Of a stretch of 21,210 nt of DNA, positions 1-8,394 are shown piece by piece. The notes below the pieces were generated by a model. The model was not told where the DNA came from. It saw nothing but the letters and a program-made list of their open reading frames with translations, and made no database searches. The position numbers and the translations under genes are program-made. Every line of letters starts with the position of its first letter. The stretch's first letter is position 1. Origin of the DNA: Alphaproteobacteria bacterium (GTDB lineage Bacteria > Pseudomonadota > Alphaproteobacteria > Rhizobiales > Aestuariivirgaceae); assembly GCA_020441605.1 (NCBI GenBank), contig JAGRLX010000007.1, positions 1 through 21,210 on the forward strand, written 5' to 3'.

Positions 1-36
1 CTTGATGCCGACGAAATTGCTGCGCAGGTCAGCCAT
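1..36 (-). CDS. preA: PreA, dihydropyrimidine dehydrogenase catalytic subunit (first 12 codons only)
   Basis: Only the N-terminus is inside the window: MADLRSNFVGIK, read from an ATG at 36 towards the left edge. That opening is typical of PreA, the FMN/Fe-S subunit that reduces uracil and thymine to their dihydro forms together with PreT. A strong GAGGAG ribosome-binding site lies just upstream and overlaps the stop codon of preT. The genes are separated by 11 bp, so they are almost certainly co-transcribed. The identification rests on 12 residues plus the preT neighbour. Confidence 0.75.
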   Translation of the reverse strand, partial: MADLRSNFVGIK

Positions 37-47
37 GGTCTCTCTCC

Positions 48-1385
48 TCAGCCCATCAGGAATGTGTTGATCGATTCGGCCGCCCGCCTGCCGTCGTCGA
101 CGGCGGCGACGGTCAGGTCCTGGCCACCGGCCACGCAGTCGCCGCCGGCCCAGATTCCCGCGACCGAGGTCCGGCCCTCGATATCGGTCCTGATGCGGCC
201 GGCCTCGAGGGCGATCGATCCGCCCAGCACGTCGACATAGGTCTGGCCGATGGCCTTGAAGATCATGTCGGCCGCGAGATCAAAGGTTTCACCGGTACCG
301 GCGAGCCTGCCCTTCTCCTCCTGCATGTATTCGCAGCGCAATCCAACGGCCCGGCCGTCCTTGACCAGCACTTTCTTCGGGGCCACCCAGTGCTTGATCT
401 TCACCCCGCTGGTCTGGGCCAGGTCCTGTTCGTAGGGGCTGGCCTTCATCTGGGCCGCTCCGCGCCGGTAGAGGATGGTCACGTCCTCGGCGCCGAGCAG
501 CTTCGACTGGACGGCCACGTCGATGGCCGTCATGCCGCCGCCGATCACCAGCACCCGGCGTCCCACCGGTAGTTTCGCCAGGTCCTTGGCCTGGCGCAAT
601 TCGGCAATGTAATCGACTGCGTCCTCGATACCATCAGCGTCTTCATCCTTTGCGCCGAGGGCGTTAACGCCCTGAAGGCCAAGACCGAGGAACACGGCAT
701 CGTAGGCCTTCTGAAGCTCGGTCAGCTTCAGCTTCCTGCCCAGCGCCTTGCCATGCTCGATGGTGATGCCGCCGATGCCCAGCACGAAGTCGACCTCCTT
801 TTGGGCGAAACCGCCGACCGCCTTGTAGGCGGCGATGCCGAACTCGTTGAGTCCGCCAGACTTCTTGCGGGCTTCGAAGATCGTCACCTCATGGCCGTGC
901 ATGGCTAGGCGATGGGCGCAGGCGAGGCCAGCCGGGCCGGCGCCGACCACGGCGACGCGCCGCCCGGTTTTCCGGCCCCTTGTGTAGGGGTGTTTTGCCT
1001 CGGCCATGGCACTGTCAGTGGCATAGCGCTGCAGTTGCCCGATCTTTACGGGCTTGCCCTCTGCCGTCTCACGGACGCAGGCTTCCTCGCACAGGGTCTC
1101 GGTCGGGCAGACCCTGGCGCACATGCCGCCGAGGATATTCTGGTCGAAGATCGTCCGGGCCGCACTCTTTGCATGCCCGGTCTGGATCTGGCGGATGAAC
1201 ATGGGAATGTCGATCGAGGTGGGGCAGGCTGTCATGCAGGGTGCATCATGGCAGAAATAGCAGCGGTCGCTTTCGACCAGCGCCTCATGAGCATTCAGCG
1301 GTGGGTGCAGATCGGCGAAATTCGCCGCATAATCTGCCTTGGAAAGCCGCTTGCCCGCGATATCGGGTCCCTTTGCCGCCGCCAT
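48..1385 (-). CDS. preT: PreT, NAD-dependent dihydropyrimidine dehydrogenase subunit (FAD/Fe-S)
   Basis: A 445-residue GltD-like flavoprotein. It has eight N-terminal cysteines in two ferredoxin-like groups (42, 45, 50, 54 and 89, 93, 99, 103). An FAD-binding GAGPAG loop sits at about 148-153, an NAD(P)-binding GGGMTA loop at about 282-287, and a C-terminal FAD motif containing AGGDC follows. This matches PreT and the N-terminal part of eukaryotic DPYD: electrons pass from NAD(P)H through FAD and Fe-S clusters to PreA for reductive pyrimidine catabolism in the cytoplasm. The start is fixed by an AGGAGGA site 8-9 bases upstream. preA begins 11 bp downstream. GltD-type glutamate synthase small subunit is the main alternative, but the length and the preA start directly behind favour PreT. 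A RutR-like palindrome lies 54-69 bp in front. Confidence 0.9.
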   Translation of the reverse strand: MAAAKGPDIAGKRLSKADYAANFADLHPPLNAHEALVESDRCYFCHDAPCMTACPTSIDIPMFIRQIQTGHAKSAARTIFDQNILGGMCARVCPTETLCEEACVRETAEGKPVKIGQLQRYATDSAMAEAKHPYTRGRKTGRRVAVVGAGPAGLACAHRLAMHGHEVTIFEARKKSGGLNEFGIAAYKAVGGFAQKEVDFVLGIGGITIEHGKALGRKLKLTELQKAYDAVFLGLGLQGVNALGAKDEDADGIEDAVDYIAELRQAKDLAKLPVGRRVLVIGGGMTAIDVAVQSKLLGAEDVTILYRRGAAQMKASPYEQDLAQTSGVKIKHWVAPKKVLVKDGRAVGLRCEYMQEEKGRLAGTGETFDLAADMIFKAIGQTYVDVLGGSIALEAGRIRTDIEGRTSVAGIWAGGDCVAGGQDLTVAAVDDGRRAAESINTFLMG

Positions 1386-1416
1386 CGGTGCTTCCTCCTG
1401 AAGCTTGTCACGTCTT

Positions 1417-1446
1417 TGTCTATCGAGGATGACAGATTTTGTTCAA
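1417..1446 (-). promoter_or_regulatory. Candidate sigma-70 promoter of preTA
   Basis: On the minus strand, TTGAAC (1446-1441) and TAGACA (1422-1417) are separated by 18 bases, about 30 bp before the preT start. The -10 match is weak (3 of 6). The -35 element lies inside the RutR-like palindrome, which would suit repression by promoter occlusion. This is inferred from position and motif only. Confidence 0.3.
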
Positions 1447-1454
1447 ATGGTCAA
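1439..1454. promoter_or_regulatory. RutR-like operator in front of preTA
   Basis: On the minus strand the sequence is TTGACCA-TT-TGAACAA. The E. coli RutR operator (TetR family, uracil/thymine-responsive regulator of pyrimidine catabolism) is TTGACCA-N2-TGGTCAA. The left arm matches in 7 of 7 positions, the 2-base spacer matches, and the right arm matches in 5 of 7. The site sits 54-69 bp upstream of a pyrimidine-degradation gene and overlaps the candidate -35 box. No rutR gene is in the window. Confidence 0.5.
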
Positions 1455-1569
1455 ATTTCGAGTGGCAGCCGGAAGGCGATCGCCATCGTCCGGCATGGTG
1501 CTTAAGGCTGGCATTGCCGGGGCATCTGTCTTATGGAGGACACCTTTTCTGCAGCGACGTGAGAAGACG

Positions 1570-4500
1570 ATGAATTTGATCGATCCATCAGCCCAATCTG
1601 GCATCATGCTTCATTTCGACCGCTATGTCGGCAGCCTCCGGGTGATCGGCAGCGATGTGGCAGCGGGGTTCGACTACGAGGTCGACGGACACTTCGCGGG
1701 CGCCATCGTTCCCGAGGCGACTGCCTCGCGGCCTGGCCGCATCAATCGGATCATCGACAGTCAATTGTCGCTTGACGCGCTGCTGTGGATCGCTTCGGCC
1801 GGAACGGCAGAGGCGCCGGTTCTCAAGAACGTCGGTCCGGAATGGACGCTCGACAAGGGCAATACGGCCTATGTGATGACCAAGGCCGGCGATGACGAGC
1901 GGCCTACGGTGATCACCTTCCATTGCCCTCTTGAGGGTGCCGACCTGGCCGTTCTTCCTGGTGCCAGCTACACGTTCCAGGCGCTTTTCGGCCTGCACCG
2001 GAGCGAGGGCCGCATCCGCATGACCTTCCGCGATTCCGATTCGCGGGAGTTGCGCAGCTTCGAGACCCCGGTTCCCGAGACGCGCCTTGGCGGCCGCAAG
2101 CCCGAGGACTATTCCCAGGTGCATCTCACCGCCCGCGCGCCGGCGGGTGCAGCGACCGTCCGGGTCGAGATCGAGAAGGGCCTGACCGCCTTAGGCCCCG
2201 ACAGCTTCCTGTTCTTTACCCAGCCCGCGCTGTGCCGCAGCGCAGAGCCGGTCAATTTTGCGAAGCTTGAGGCCGATCTGCCCGAAGCCATGGTCATGGA
2301 GCTGTTTTGCGGCACCAGCGACCGGTTCTTCATCTGCAATGTGCCGATTCCGGGGGAAGCCCTCGACGGCGATTTCCATCGTGTTGCGGTGCGCAACCGC
2401 CTGACCGGAGAAAGCAGCAAGGCAATTCGGGTGGCACTGCCGGAAGCGATGCGCTGCAAGGCCGTCCTCTTCGGCCTGGAAGGCTCCACGGCGGTTGGCC
2501 ATGTGCAGTTGCCGCCGAGCTGGAGCAATGCCGTGTCTGTCTCATTGTTCATCGATGGCCAGGCGGTGGATGGATCGTTCTTCTCGCAGGCCGGTTCGGG
2601 TCAGATTCGCATTCCGCTGCCGCTGTCGGCCTGTGACGGCCGCCCGCATCTTTTCGAATTGCGGCTCGGCCAGTCGGGCCAGTCGCTGGGGCAGTTCGCG
2701 GCCTTGGGCCCGGTGGGTCTGACACCATGGGACGCCCTGCAGAAATATGCCGGCATGCCGCTTCCCGCGCATATGGCGCCGATCGCGGCCTACCGGTACA
2801 AGTCACTCGCCACCGATGCGCCGGGCAACTCGGTGAAGGGTGCTCCCGGCCGGCAGGAGCTTCACGACATCATTGTCGAAGGCTTCGACAAGCCGCGCAA
2901 GACGTTCCGCCGCCTGCCGTTTCCCAAAGTTAAAGACCCGGAGGTCTCGATCGTCATTCCGGCTCACAACAAGTTCGATGTGACCTATGTCTGTCTGGCG
3001 GCCCTTCTGTTCGCGGCGAACGCCGCCAGCTTCGAAGTGATCGTAGTTGACGACGGATCGAAGGACACCACGACCCGCCTGCCGGACGTGGCGCCCGGTG
3101 TCGTCTATGTACGCAACGACACAGCTCTCGGCTTCGTCGGCGCCTGCAACGCAGGTGCGGCTGAAGCCCGCGGCAAATACATCGTTTTCCTGAACAACGA
3201 TACCGAGCCCACGGCCCATTGGCTCGACGAGCTGCTGTTTGTCTTCGAGAATTTCGACAACGTCGGCCTGGCGGGATCGAAGCTCATCTATCCGGACGGA
3301 CCCTTGCAGGAAGCCGGCGGCATCGTGTGGGAGACGGGCGATCCTTGGAATTACGGCCGCCGTGGCAACCCAGCCGATCCGCGGTTTTCCTATACCCGCC
3401 AGTGCGATTACCTTTCGGGCGCTGCGATCATGATCCCCACCGCGCTCTGGAAGGACCTGGGGGGGTTCAGCAAGGAGTTCGCGCCGGCCTATTTCGAGGA
3501 CACCGATCTCGCCTTCAAGGTCAGGAATGCCGGCAAGAAAGTGGTGTTCGCGCCGGCGTCGCTGGTTGTCCACTATGAAGGACTGTCCAACGGCACCGAC
3601 CAGACGGCCTCTTCGGGGCTCAAGCGGTTCCAGGAAATCAACCGCCCCAAGTTCAAGCGCAAGTGGTCGGCGCTGTTTGCCGGCAATGGCAAGGTTGGTA
3701 AGGATGTCGATCTCGCCAAGGACCGCGGCGTTACCAAACGGGTGGTGTTCTTCGATGCCGAGTTTCCCCGCATCGACCGTGATGCAGGCTCCTATGCGGC
3801 CATCCAGGAAATCCGCATGTTCCAGGCGCTGGGCTGCAAGGTCACCTTTGTGCCGCTCAACATGGCCTACCTCGGCCGCCACACCCAGACCCTTCAGCGT
3901 CTCGGGGTCGAGACCATCCACTCGCCGTTCTATCCCGATATCGTGAGCTTCCTGCGTGATCGCGGCGAGGAATTCGATCTCGCCTATATCACCCGCTACG
4001 GCGTGGCCGAGCAGGTGCTGGGGCCGCTGAAGCGATTTGCCCGCAATGCCCGGGTGGTGATCAACGTCGCCGATCTGCATTTCCTTCGCCAGATTCGGGA
4101 CGCGATATCGGCGCGCGACGATGGCGGACTCGATGCGGCGATCGCCACCCGCAATGCCGAGATTGCGGCGCTGTCCCAGGCCGAACTGGTCCTGTCCTAC
4201 AGCAGTATCGAGCAGGCGGTGATCACCAGCCATGTGGTGCGCGGGCCGAAGACCGGAATCGTTCCCTGGGTCATCGATCCCGCGCCGGTCGTCAAGCCGT
4301 TCAAGGAACGCGCCGATGTCGCCTTCTTGGGCGGGTTCGGCCATACGCCCAATGTCGCGGCGGTGAAGTTCTTTGCCGACGAAGTCATGCCGCTGCTCCG
4401 TACCCAGGTGCCGGGCGTCAGGTTCCTCATCTATGGCAGCGCCATGCCGCCGGAGGTGGAGGCCCTCGCCAGCGCCGACGTCATCATCAAGGGCTATGTG

Positions 4501-4947
4501 CGCGAGGTGTCCGAGGTCTTCGACAATGCCCGCGTCTTCGTGGCGCCGCTGCTCTCGGGCGCCGGTATGAAAGGCAAGGTGCTCGACTGCATTTCAGCGG
4601 GCATTCCCTCGGTATTGTCACCGATCGCCGCCGAAGGCATCGGCCTGCGTGACGGCCTTGACGCGGTCATAGCGACCAAGCCCGAAGAGTGGGTGACAGG
4701 TATTGCCAAACTCTATCATGACGAGGCCGCGTGGACTGCCATGTCCAAGTCGGTCCACGATCTTGCGGCCACACGCTTCTCTTTCGCCAATGGCATTGCG
4801 GGATTGCGTGAAGCGCTGGCCTCGATCGAGTTCTTCCTTACCGGCGAGAAGCCAGCCCTGCATGTCACTGCGGCAAGGCCGGCGCTTCGCATTGGCGCCA
4901 CCGTCGTTGACGAGAAGGATGTGGTGGCCGCCATCAAGGTGTCCTGA
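1570..4947 (+). CDS. Large multidomain glycosyltransferase (unassigned N-terminus + GT2 + GT4-like)
   Basis: A 1125-residue protein in three parts. Residues 1 to about 450 are beta-rich and not assignable by eye; the stretch near 130-215 reads like a jelly-roll carbohydrate-binding fold. Residues 456 to about 700 are a GT2 (GT-A) domain: SIVIPAHN, DDGS at 494-497, NNDTEP at 542-547 (the DxD-like metal site) and EDTD at 643-646. From about 725 to 1100 is a GT-B domain starting VVFFD, with a C-terminal Rossmann half from about 922 (GFGHTPN) and a GAGMKGKVLDCISAGIP nucleotide-sugar region. It probably adds two sugars in cell-surface polysaccharide synthesis on the cytoplasmic side; donors are unknown. 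I chose ATG 1570 (GAGAAG six bases upstream) over upstream in-frame starts, because the upstream residues have no protein-like character. It lies far from the main polysaccharide locus, divergent from preT. Confidence 0.85.
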   Translation: MNLIDPSAQSGIMLHFDRYVGSLRVIGSDVAAGFDYEVDGHFAGAIVPEATASRPGRINRIIDSQLSLDALLWIASAGTAEAPVLKNVGPEWTLDKGNTAYVMTKAGDDERPTVITFHCPLEGADLAVLPGASYTFQALFGLHRSEGRIRMTFRDSDSRELRSFETPVPETRLGGRKPEDYSQVHLTARAPAGAATVRVEIEKGLTALGPDSFLFFTQPALCRSAEPVNFAKLEADLPEAMVMELFCGTSDRFFICNVPIPGEALDGDFHRVAVRNRLTGESSKAIRVALPEAMRCKAVLFGLEGSTAVGHVQLPPSWSNAVSVSLFIDGQAVDGSFFSQAGSGQIRIPLPLSACDGRPHLFELRLGQSGQSLGQFAALGPVGLTPWDALQKYAGMPLPAHMAPIAAYRYKSLATDAPGNSVKGAPGRQELHDIIVEGFDKPRKTFRRLPFPKVKDPEVSIVIPAHNKFDVTYVCLAALLFAANAASFEVIVVDDGSKDTTTRLPDVAPGVVYVRNDTALGFVGACNAGAAEARGKYIVFLNNDTEPTAHWLDELLFVFENFDNVGLAGSKLIYPDGPLQEAGGIVWETGDPWNYGRRGNPADPRFSYTRQCDYLSGAAIMIPTALWKDLGGFSKEFAPAYFEDTDLAFKVRNAGKKVVFAPASLVVHYEGLSNGTDQTASSGLKRFQEINRPKFKRKWSALFAGNGKVGKDVDLAKDRGVTKRVVFFDAEFPRIDRDAGSYAAIQEIRMFQALGCKVTFVPLNMAYLGRHTQTLQRLGVETIHSPFYPDIVSFLRDRGEEFDLAYITRYGVAEQVLGPLKRFARNARVVINVADLHFLRQIRDAISARDDGGLDAAIATRNAEIAALSQAELVLSYSSIEQAVITSHVVRGPKTGIVPWVIDPAPVVKPFKERADVAFLGGFGHTPNVAAVKFFADEVMPLLRTQVPGVRFLIYGSAMPPEVEALASADVIIKGYVREVSEVFDNARVFVAPLLSGAGMKGKVLDCISAGIPSVLSPIAAEGIGLRDGLDAVIATKPEEWVTGIAKLYHDEAAWTAMSKSVHDLAATRFSFANGIAGLREALASIEFFLTGEKPALHVTAARPALRIGATVVDEKDVVAAIKVS

Positions 4948-5040
4948 TCTGGTCCGGGGATCTGGGCGATACTGGACTTTTGTTGCGGTGCAAAATGGTT
5001 TAGCCTTCCTGTAGGATGCCCCCAACAGGGAGACTGAACC

Positions 5041-6336
5041 ATGACCGCCGCCGCTCCGACCGTGCCTGCCAGCGCCAATGCCAACCAGCCGATGAAGGAC
5101 CTCTATGAGGTTGGTGAGATCCCGCCGCTGGGCCATGTGCCGTCAAAGATGTATGCCTGGTGCATTCGCCAGGAACGGCACGGCGCGCCGGATACCGCCA
5201 TGCAGGTCGAGGTCGTTCCCACCTGGGCTATCGGCGAGGATGAGTGCCTCATCCTGGTGATGGCCGCGGGCGTCAATTACAATGGCGTCTGGGCCGCGCT
5301 CGGCAAGCCGATCTCGCCGATCGACGGCCACAAGAACCCTTTTCACATCGCCGGCAGCGATGCCTCGGGCATCGTCTATGCGGTTGGCGCCAAAGTGAAA
5401 CGCTGGAAGGTGGGCGACGAGGTGGTGGTCCATTGCAACCAGGATGACGGCGACGACGAGGAGTGCAATGGCGGCGATCCGATGTTCTCGGCATCGCAGC
5501 GGATCTGGGGCTATGAAACACCGGACGGCTCTTTTGCCCAGTTCGCCCGGGTGCAGGCGCGCCAGTTGCTGCCGCGTCCGCAGCACCTTACCTGGGAGGA
5601 ATCGGCCTGCTACACGCTGACGCTGGCCACCGCCTACCGCATGCTGTTCGGCCATCGCCCGCATACGCTGAAGCCTGGCCAGAACGTGCTGGTGTGGGGC
5701 GCCTCGGGGGGTCTGGGCTCCATGGCGATTCAGCTGATTGCGACGGCTGGCGGCAATGCCATCGGCGTCATCTCGGATGACGACAAGACCGATTTCGTCA
5801 CGCAGCTCGGCGCGCGCGGCGTCATCAACCGCAAGAACTTCCAGTGCTGGGGCCAGATGCCGAAGGTCGGAACCAGCGAATACAATGACTGGATGAAGGC
5901 GGCGCGCGAATTCGGCAAGGCGATCTGGGCCTTCACCGGCAAGGGCAACAACGTCGACATGGTGTTCGAGCATCCCGGCGAGTCGACCTTTCCGGTTTCG
6001 GTGCTGATCGTCAAGCGCGGCGGCATGGTGGTGATCTGCGCCGGCACTACCGGCTACAATCTCACCATGGATGCGCGCTATCTGTGGATGCACCAGAAGC
6101 GCGTGCAGGGTTCGCATTTCGCCAATCTCATGCAGGCGTCCTCGGCCAACAAGTTGGTTCAGGCGCGGCGCATCGATCCGTGCATGTCGGAGGTCTATGC
6201 CTGGCGCGACATTCCCAAGGCGCACATGAAGATGTGGAAGAACGAGCACCGTCCCGGCAACATGGCGGTGCTGGTTTCGGCGCCGGCGACTGGCCTCAGG
6301 AGCTTCGAGGATGCCATCGAGGCAGCGGGCAAATAA
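5041..6336 (+). CDS. ccr: Crotonyl-CoA carboxylase/reductase
   Basis: A 431-residue MDR-superfamily enzyme closely resembling Ccr. It reductively carboxylates crotonyl-CoA with NADPH and CO2 to (2S)-ethylmalonyl-CoA, the key step of the ethylmalonyl-CoA pathway for C2 assimilation. Visible family features are GVNYNGVWAALG (78-89), an NADPH-binding GASGGLGSMA loop (220-229), GVINRKNF (260-267), FEHPGE (309-314) and QKRVQGSHFANL (352-363). Asn81 and His359 sit where the CO2-holding Asn and His are reported for Kitasatospora Ccr; that alignment is from memory. Full length matches the family (about 430). The start has GGGAG eight bases upstream. A 93-bp gap without a clear promoter separates it from the preceding glycosyltransferase. 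The next gene overlaps its 3' end. Other ethylmalonyl-CoA pathway genes (ecm, mcd) are not in the window. Confidence 0.95.
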   Translation: MTAAAPTVPASANANQPMKDLYEVGEIPPLGHVPSKMYAWCIRQERHGAPDTAMQVEVVPTWAIGEDECLILVMAAGVNYNGVWAALGKPISPIDGHKNPFHIAGSDASGIVYAVGAKVKRWKVGDEVVVHCNQDDGDDEECNGGDPMFSASQRIWGYETPDGSFAQFARVQARQLLPRPQHLTWEESACYTLTLATAYRMLFGHRPHTLKPGQNVLVWGASGGLGSMAIQLIATAGGNAIGVISDDDKTDFVTQLGARGVINRKNFQCWGQMPKVGTSEYNDWMKAAREFGKAIWAFTGKGNNVDMVFEHPGESTFPVSVLIVKRGGMVVICAGTTGYNLTMDARYLWMHQKRVQGSHFANLMQASSANKLVQARRIDPCMSEVYAWRDIPKAHMKMWKNEHRPGNMAVLVSAPATGLRSFEDAIEAAGK

Positions 6337-6595
6337 CCGTCCGGTTTCCGCCCTGCGCAACCTTGGTCCGAAGTCGGCACTGATGCTGGCCGAGGCAGGC
6401 ATCCGCACGCTGGACGAGCTCGCCGCGCTGGGTGCGGTCAAAGCCTACGCGCGGGTGAAGGCGCTGCGGCCCAAATTCGCCTCTCTAAACTTGCTCTGGG
6501 CGCTGGCCGCGGGCCTCGAGGACCGCGACTGGCGCGAACTCTCGCCCGAGGAAAAGGACGCGCTGGTGGCGGAAGTCCGGGCTCTCCGGCGCTGA
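6311..6595 (+). CDS. TfoX C-terminal-domain protein
   Basis: A 94-residue protein whose residues 13-90 (LRNLGPKSA, then AGIRTLDELAALGAVKAY, then LNLLWALAAGLEDRDW) match the C-terminal domain of TfoX/Sxy. That domain is a small helical, helix-hairpin-helix-like fold. The N-terminal TfoX domain is absent, as in many short proteobacterial members whose role is unknown; a competence role should not be assumed. The start overlaps the last 26 bases of ccr. An AGGAG site lies eight bases before the ATG inside ccr, which supports this start and suggests translational coupling. Whether the coupling to ccr has functional meaning is unknown. Confidence 0.8.
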   Translation: MPSRQRANNRPVSALRNLGPKSALMLAEAGIRTLDELAALGAVKAYARVKALRPKFASLNLLWALAAGLEDRDWRELSPEEKDALVAEVRALRR

Positions 6596-6725
6596 TGCTT
6601 CGCGGTTGTTGCTGTGGTGCGTCATGGGCCAAGGCGGAACCGCCTGGGGATCATATGATGCACAAGCATTGAAGCGGCGATCAGCTCTGACGACTATTGG
6701 TGGGTCCGCCAAAATTCATCCTGCT

Positions 6726-8390
6726 TCAACCTTCGTCCCAGCCGCGGGCCCGCCGTGACGGGCCGGACAGCGGCGACCGCCTGCGGCCCTTGTCGCCGCC
6801 GCCATCGCCGGTGAGGGCGCGCCGCAGACGCCGCAGGATAACCGACCGCGATTTCTCGTCCGCGGCCCGGTTGACCACCTCCTGGATGTCCAGAATAAGG
6901 TCCGCCATGTCGTGATGGCTGTCGATATGGGCCACCATCGCGGGATCGATGCGCGGCCGCGTCTCCTCGGCAATCAGGGCGCAGGCTTCGCCGGTGAGGT
7001 CGTAGACGTCGTCGAGGCGCGGCCGGAGGATACAGTCGCGCGGAACGTCGATCGCCTGGAGATCGGCCTCCAGCGCTTTCTGGCCTTCGTCTTCGCCGTG
7101 GGTCAGGAAGATCGAGCGCCCGATCGGCAGGCGTTCCTTGACCCACTGCACCAGTTCGGGGCCGTCGGCGTGGCCCGAGTAATCCTCGATGCGCCGGATC
7201 GCGGCCTTGACGCTGATGGTCTCGCCCATGATGGTCACGGTCTCGGCACCGTCTTCGAGGATCCGGCCAAGCGTGCCAGCGGCTTGGAAACCGGCCAGCA
7301 GCACCGTTGTGGAGGCCTGCCACAGATGATTCTTGAGATGGTGGCGGATGCGGCCGGCCTCGCACATGCCGCTGGCAGCGACAATGATGCGGAAGCCTGA
7401 GAACCTGGCCAGGGCCTTGGAGTCCTCCACGCTTTCGGTCGAGCGCACGAAGGGTGACTCGAAGGCGCGGCGCAGGTCGCTGCCATGTTCAAGCGACCCG
7501 GCGTGCCGGATGAAGATGCGCGTGGCCTTGCTGGCCAGGGGCGAGTCGATGAAGATGTTGGCGTGGGGAACCTGCCCCCGCTCCATCAGCAGCACCAGGT
7601 CGGTGACGATCTCCTGGGTGCGCTCGACGGCGAAAGACGGGATCAGCAGGGCGCCCTTGCGGTCTGCCGCCTCGTTGACCTCGCGTGCAAGGATGGCGCG
7701 CCGGGCCTCTTCCGAACGTTCGAACCGGTCACGGCCGCCATAGGTCGATTCGCAGATGACGAAATCGAATTTCGTGGGTGCTTCGGGGTCGGGCTGCAGC
7801 ATCTTGTTGTCGGGACCGATGTCGCCCGAGAACAGGATGCGCAGCGGATTGTCCTTGCCACGGGCCACCTCGATCTCGATCGAGGCCGAGCCGAGCAGAT
7901 GGCCGGCATTCCAGAACCGCGCCCGGACACCTGGCACCGGCTCGAACCAGGTCTCGTAGGCGGTGCCCTTGAAGCTGTCGAGGCTGCGCATGGCATCGTC
8001 GAAGGTGTAGATCGGCTCCACCACGTCGAGCCCGCGCTTGCTGCGCCGCTGGTTGAGATACTTGACTTCCATTTCCTGGATGTAGCCGCTGTCCGGCAGC
8101 ATGATGCCACAGAGGTCGGCGGTCGGCGGGGTGCAGTGGATGGGGCCGCCGTAGCCATGCTTGACCAGCTTCGGAATCAACCCGGAATGGTCGATATGGG
8201 CGTGCGTGAGGATCATCGCGTCGATCTTGGTGGGATCGAAAGGGAAGTCGCGGTAGTTCAGTTCGCGTTCCGTCTTGGAGCCCTGGAACATGCCGCAGTC
8301 GATCAGAAGCCGCGAGGCCCCAGCTTCAAGCAGGTAGCAGGACCCGGTAACGGTGCGGGCCGCGCCATGGAACCTCAGGCGAATCGACAT
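6726..8390 (-). CDS. Beta-CASP metallo-beta-lactamase-fold protein, putative RNase (CPSF73/YSH1-like)
   Basis: A 554-residue protein with the full MBL metal set: Asp31 (motif 1), THAHIDHSG 62-70 (motif 2), His164 in NAGHLLGSAS (motif 3) and Asp190 in FSGD (motif 4). The beta-CASP insertion has SFAVERTQEIV (252-262), ASGMCEAGRIRHHL (339-352) and YSGHAD (404-409, His407), with His431 in FLTHGE. Relatives of this type (COG1236) cleave or trim RNA with two zinc ions; the bacterial substrates are unknown. Beyond about residue 470 there is a family-atypical extension ending in a Gly/Arg-rich basic tail (about 511-554). The start has AAGGAG eight bases upstream. It begins 4 bp after the LOG-family gene, so the two form an operon. 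Confidence 0.9.
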   Translation of the reverse strand: MSIRLRFHGAARTVTGSCYLLEAGASRLLIDCGMFQGSKTERELNYRDFPFDPTKIDAMILTHAHIDHSGLIPKLVKHGYGGPIHCTPPTADLCGIMLPDSGYIQEMEVKYLNQRRSKRGLDVVEPIYTFDDAMRSLDSFKGTAYETWFEPVPGVRARFWNAGHLLGSASIEIEVARGKDNPLRILFSGDIGPDNKMLQPDPEAPTKFDFVICESTYGGRDRFERSEEARRAILAREVNEAADRKGALLIPSFAVERTQEIVTDLVLLMERGQVPHANIFIDSPLASKATRIFIRHAGSLEHGSDLRRAFESPFVRSTESVEDSKALARFSGFRIIVAASGMCEAGRIRHHLKNHLWQASTTVLLAGFQAAGTLGRILEDGAETVTIMGETISVKAAIRRIEDYSGHADGPELVQWVKERLPIGRSIFLTHGEDEGQKALEADLQAIDVPRDCILRPRLDDVYDLTGEACALIAEETRPRIDPAMVAHIDSHHDMADLILDIQEVVNRAADEKSRSVILRRLRRALTGDGGGDKGRRRSPLSGPSRRARGWDEG

Positions 8391-8394
8391 GGTG

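Noticed and set aside
1533..1562. Nine-codon leader ORF (MEDTFSAAT) before the glycosyltransferase start
   Set aside because: It has no ribosome site at its ATG and no attenuation-type codon run, so it is probably chance.
1405..1569. Longer start for the large glycosyltransferase
   Set aside because: The added 55 residues are not protein-like and would run through the divergent control region that contains the RutR-like site.
2803..4344. 513-codon open frame on the minus strand inside the large glycosyltransferase gene
   Set aside because: It is fully antisense to clear GT2/GT4 motifs, has no recognisable domain, and long antisense frames are expected in GC-rich coding DNA.
5143..6441. 432-codon minus-strand frame opposite ccr
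   Set aside because: It is a mirror frame of ccr, His/Arg/Ala-rich with no family pattern; ccr is unmistakable on the plus strand.
6650..6659. ATCATATGAT palindrome between the TfoX_C gene and the beta-CASP gene
   Set aside because: It is a 10-bp palindrome without spacer or T-tract in a convergent gap; it is neither a terminator nor a known operator.
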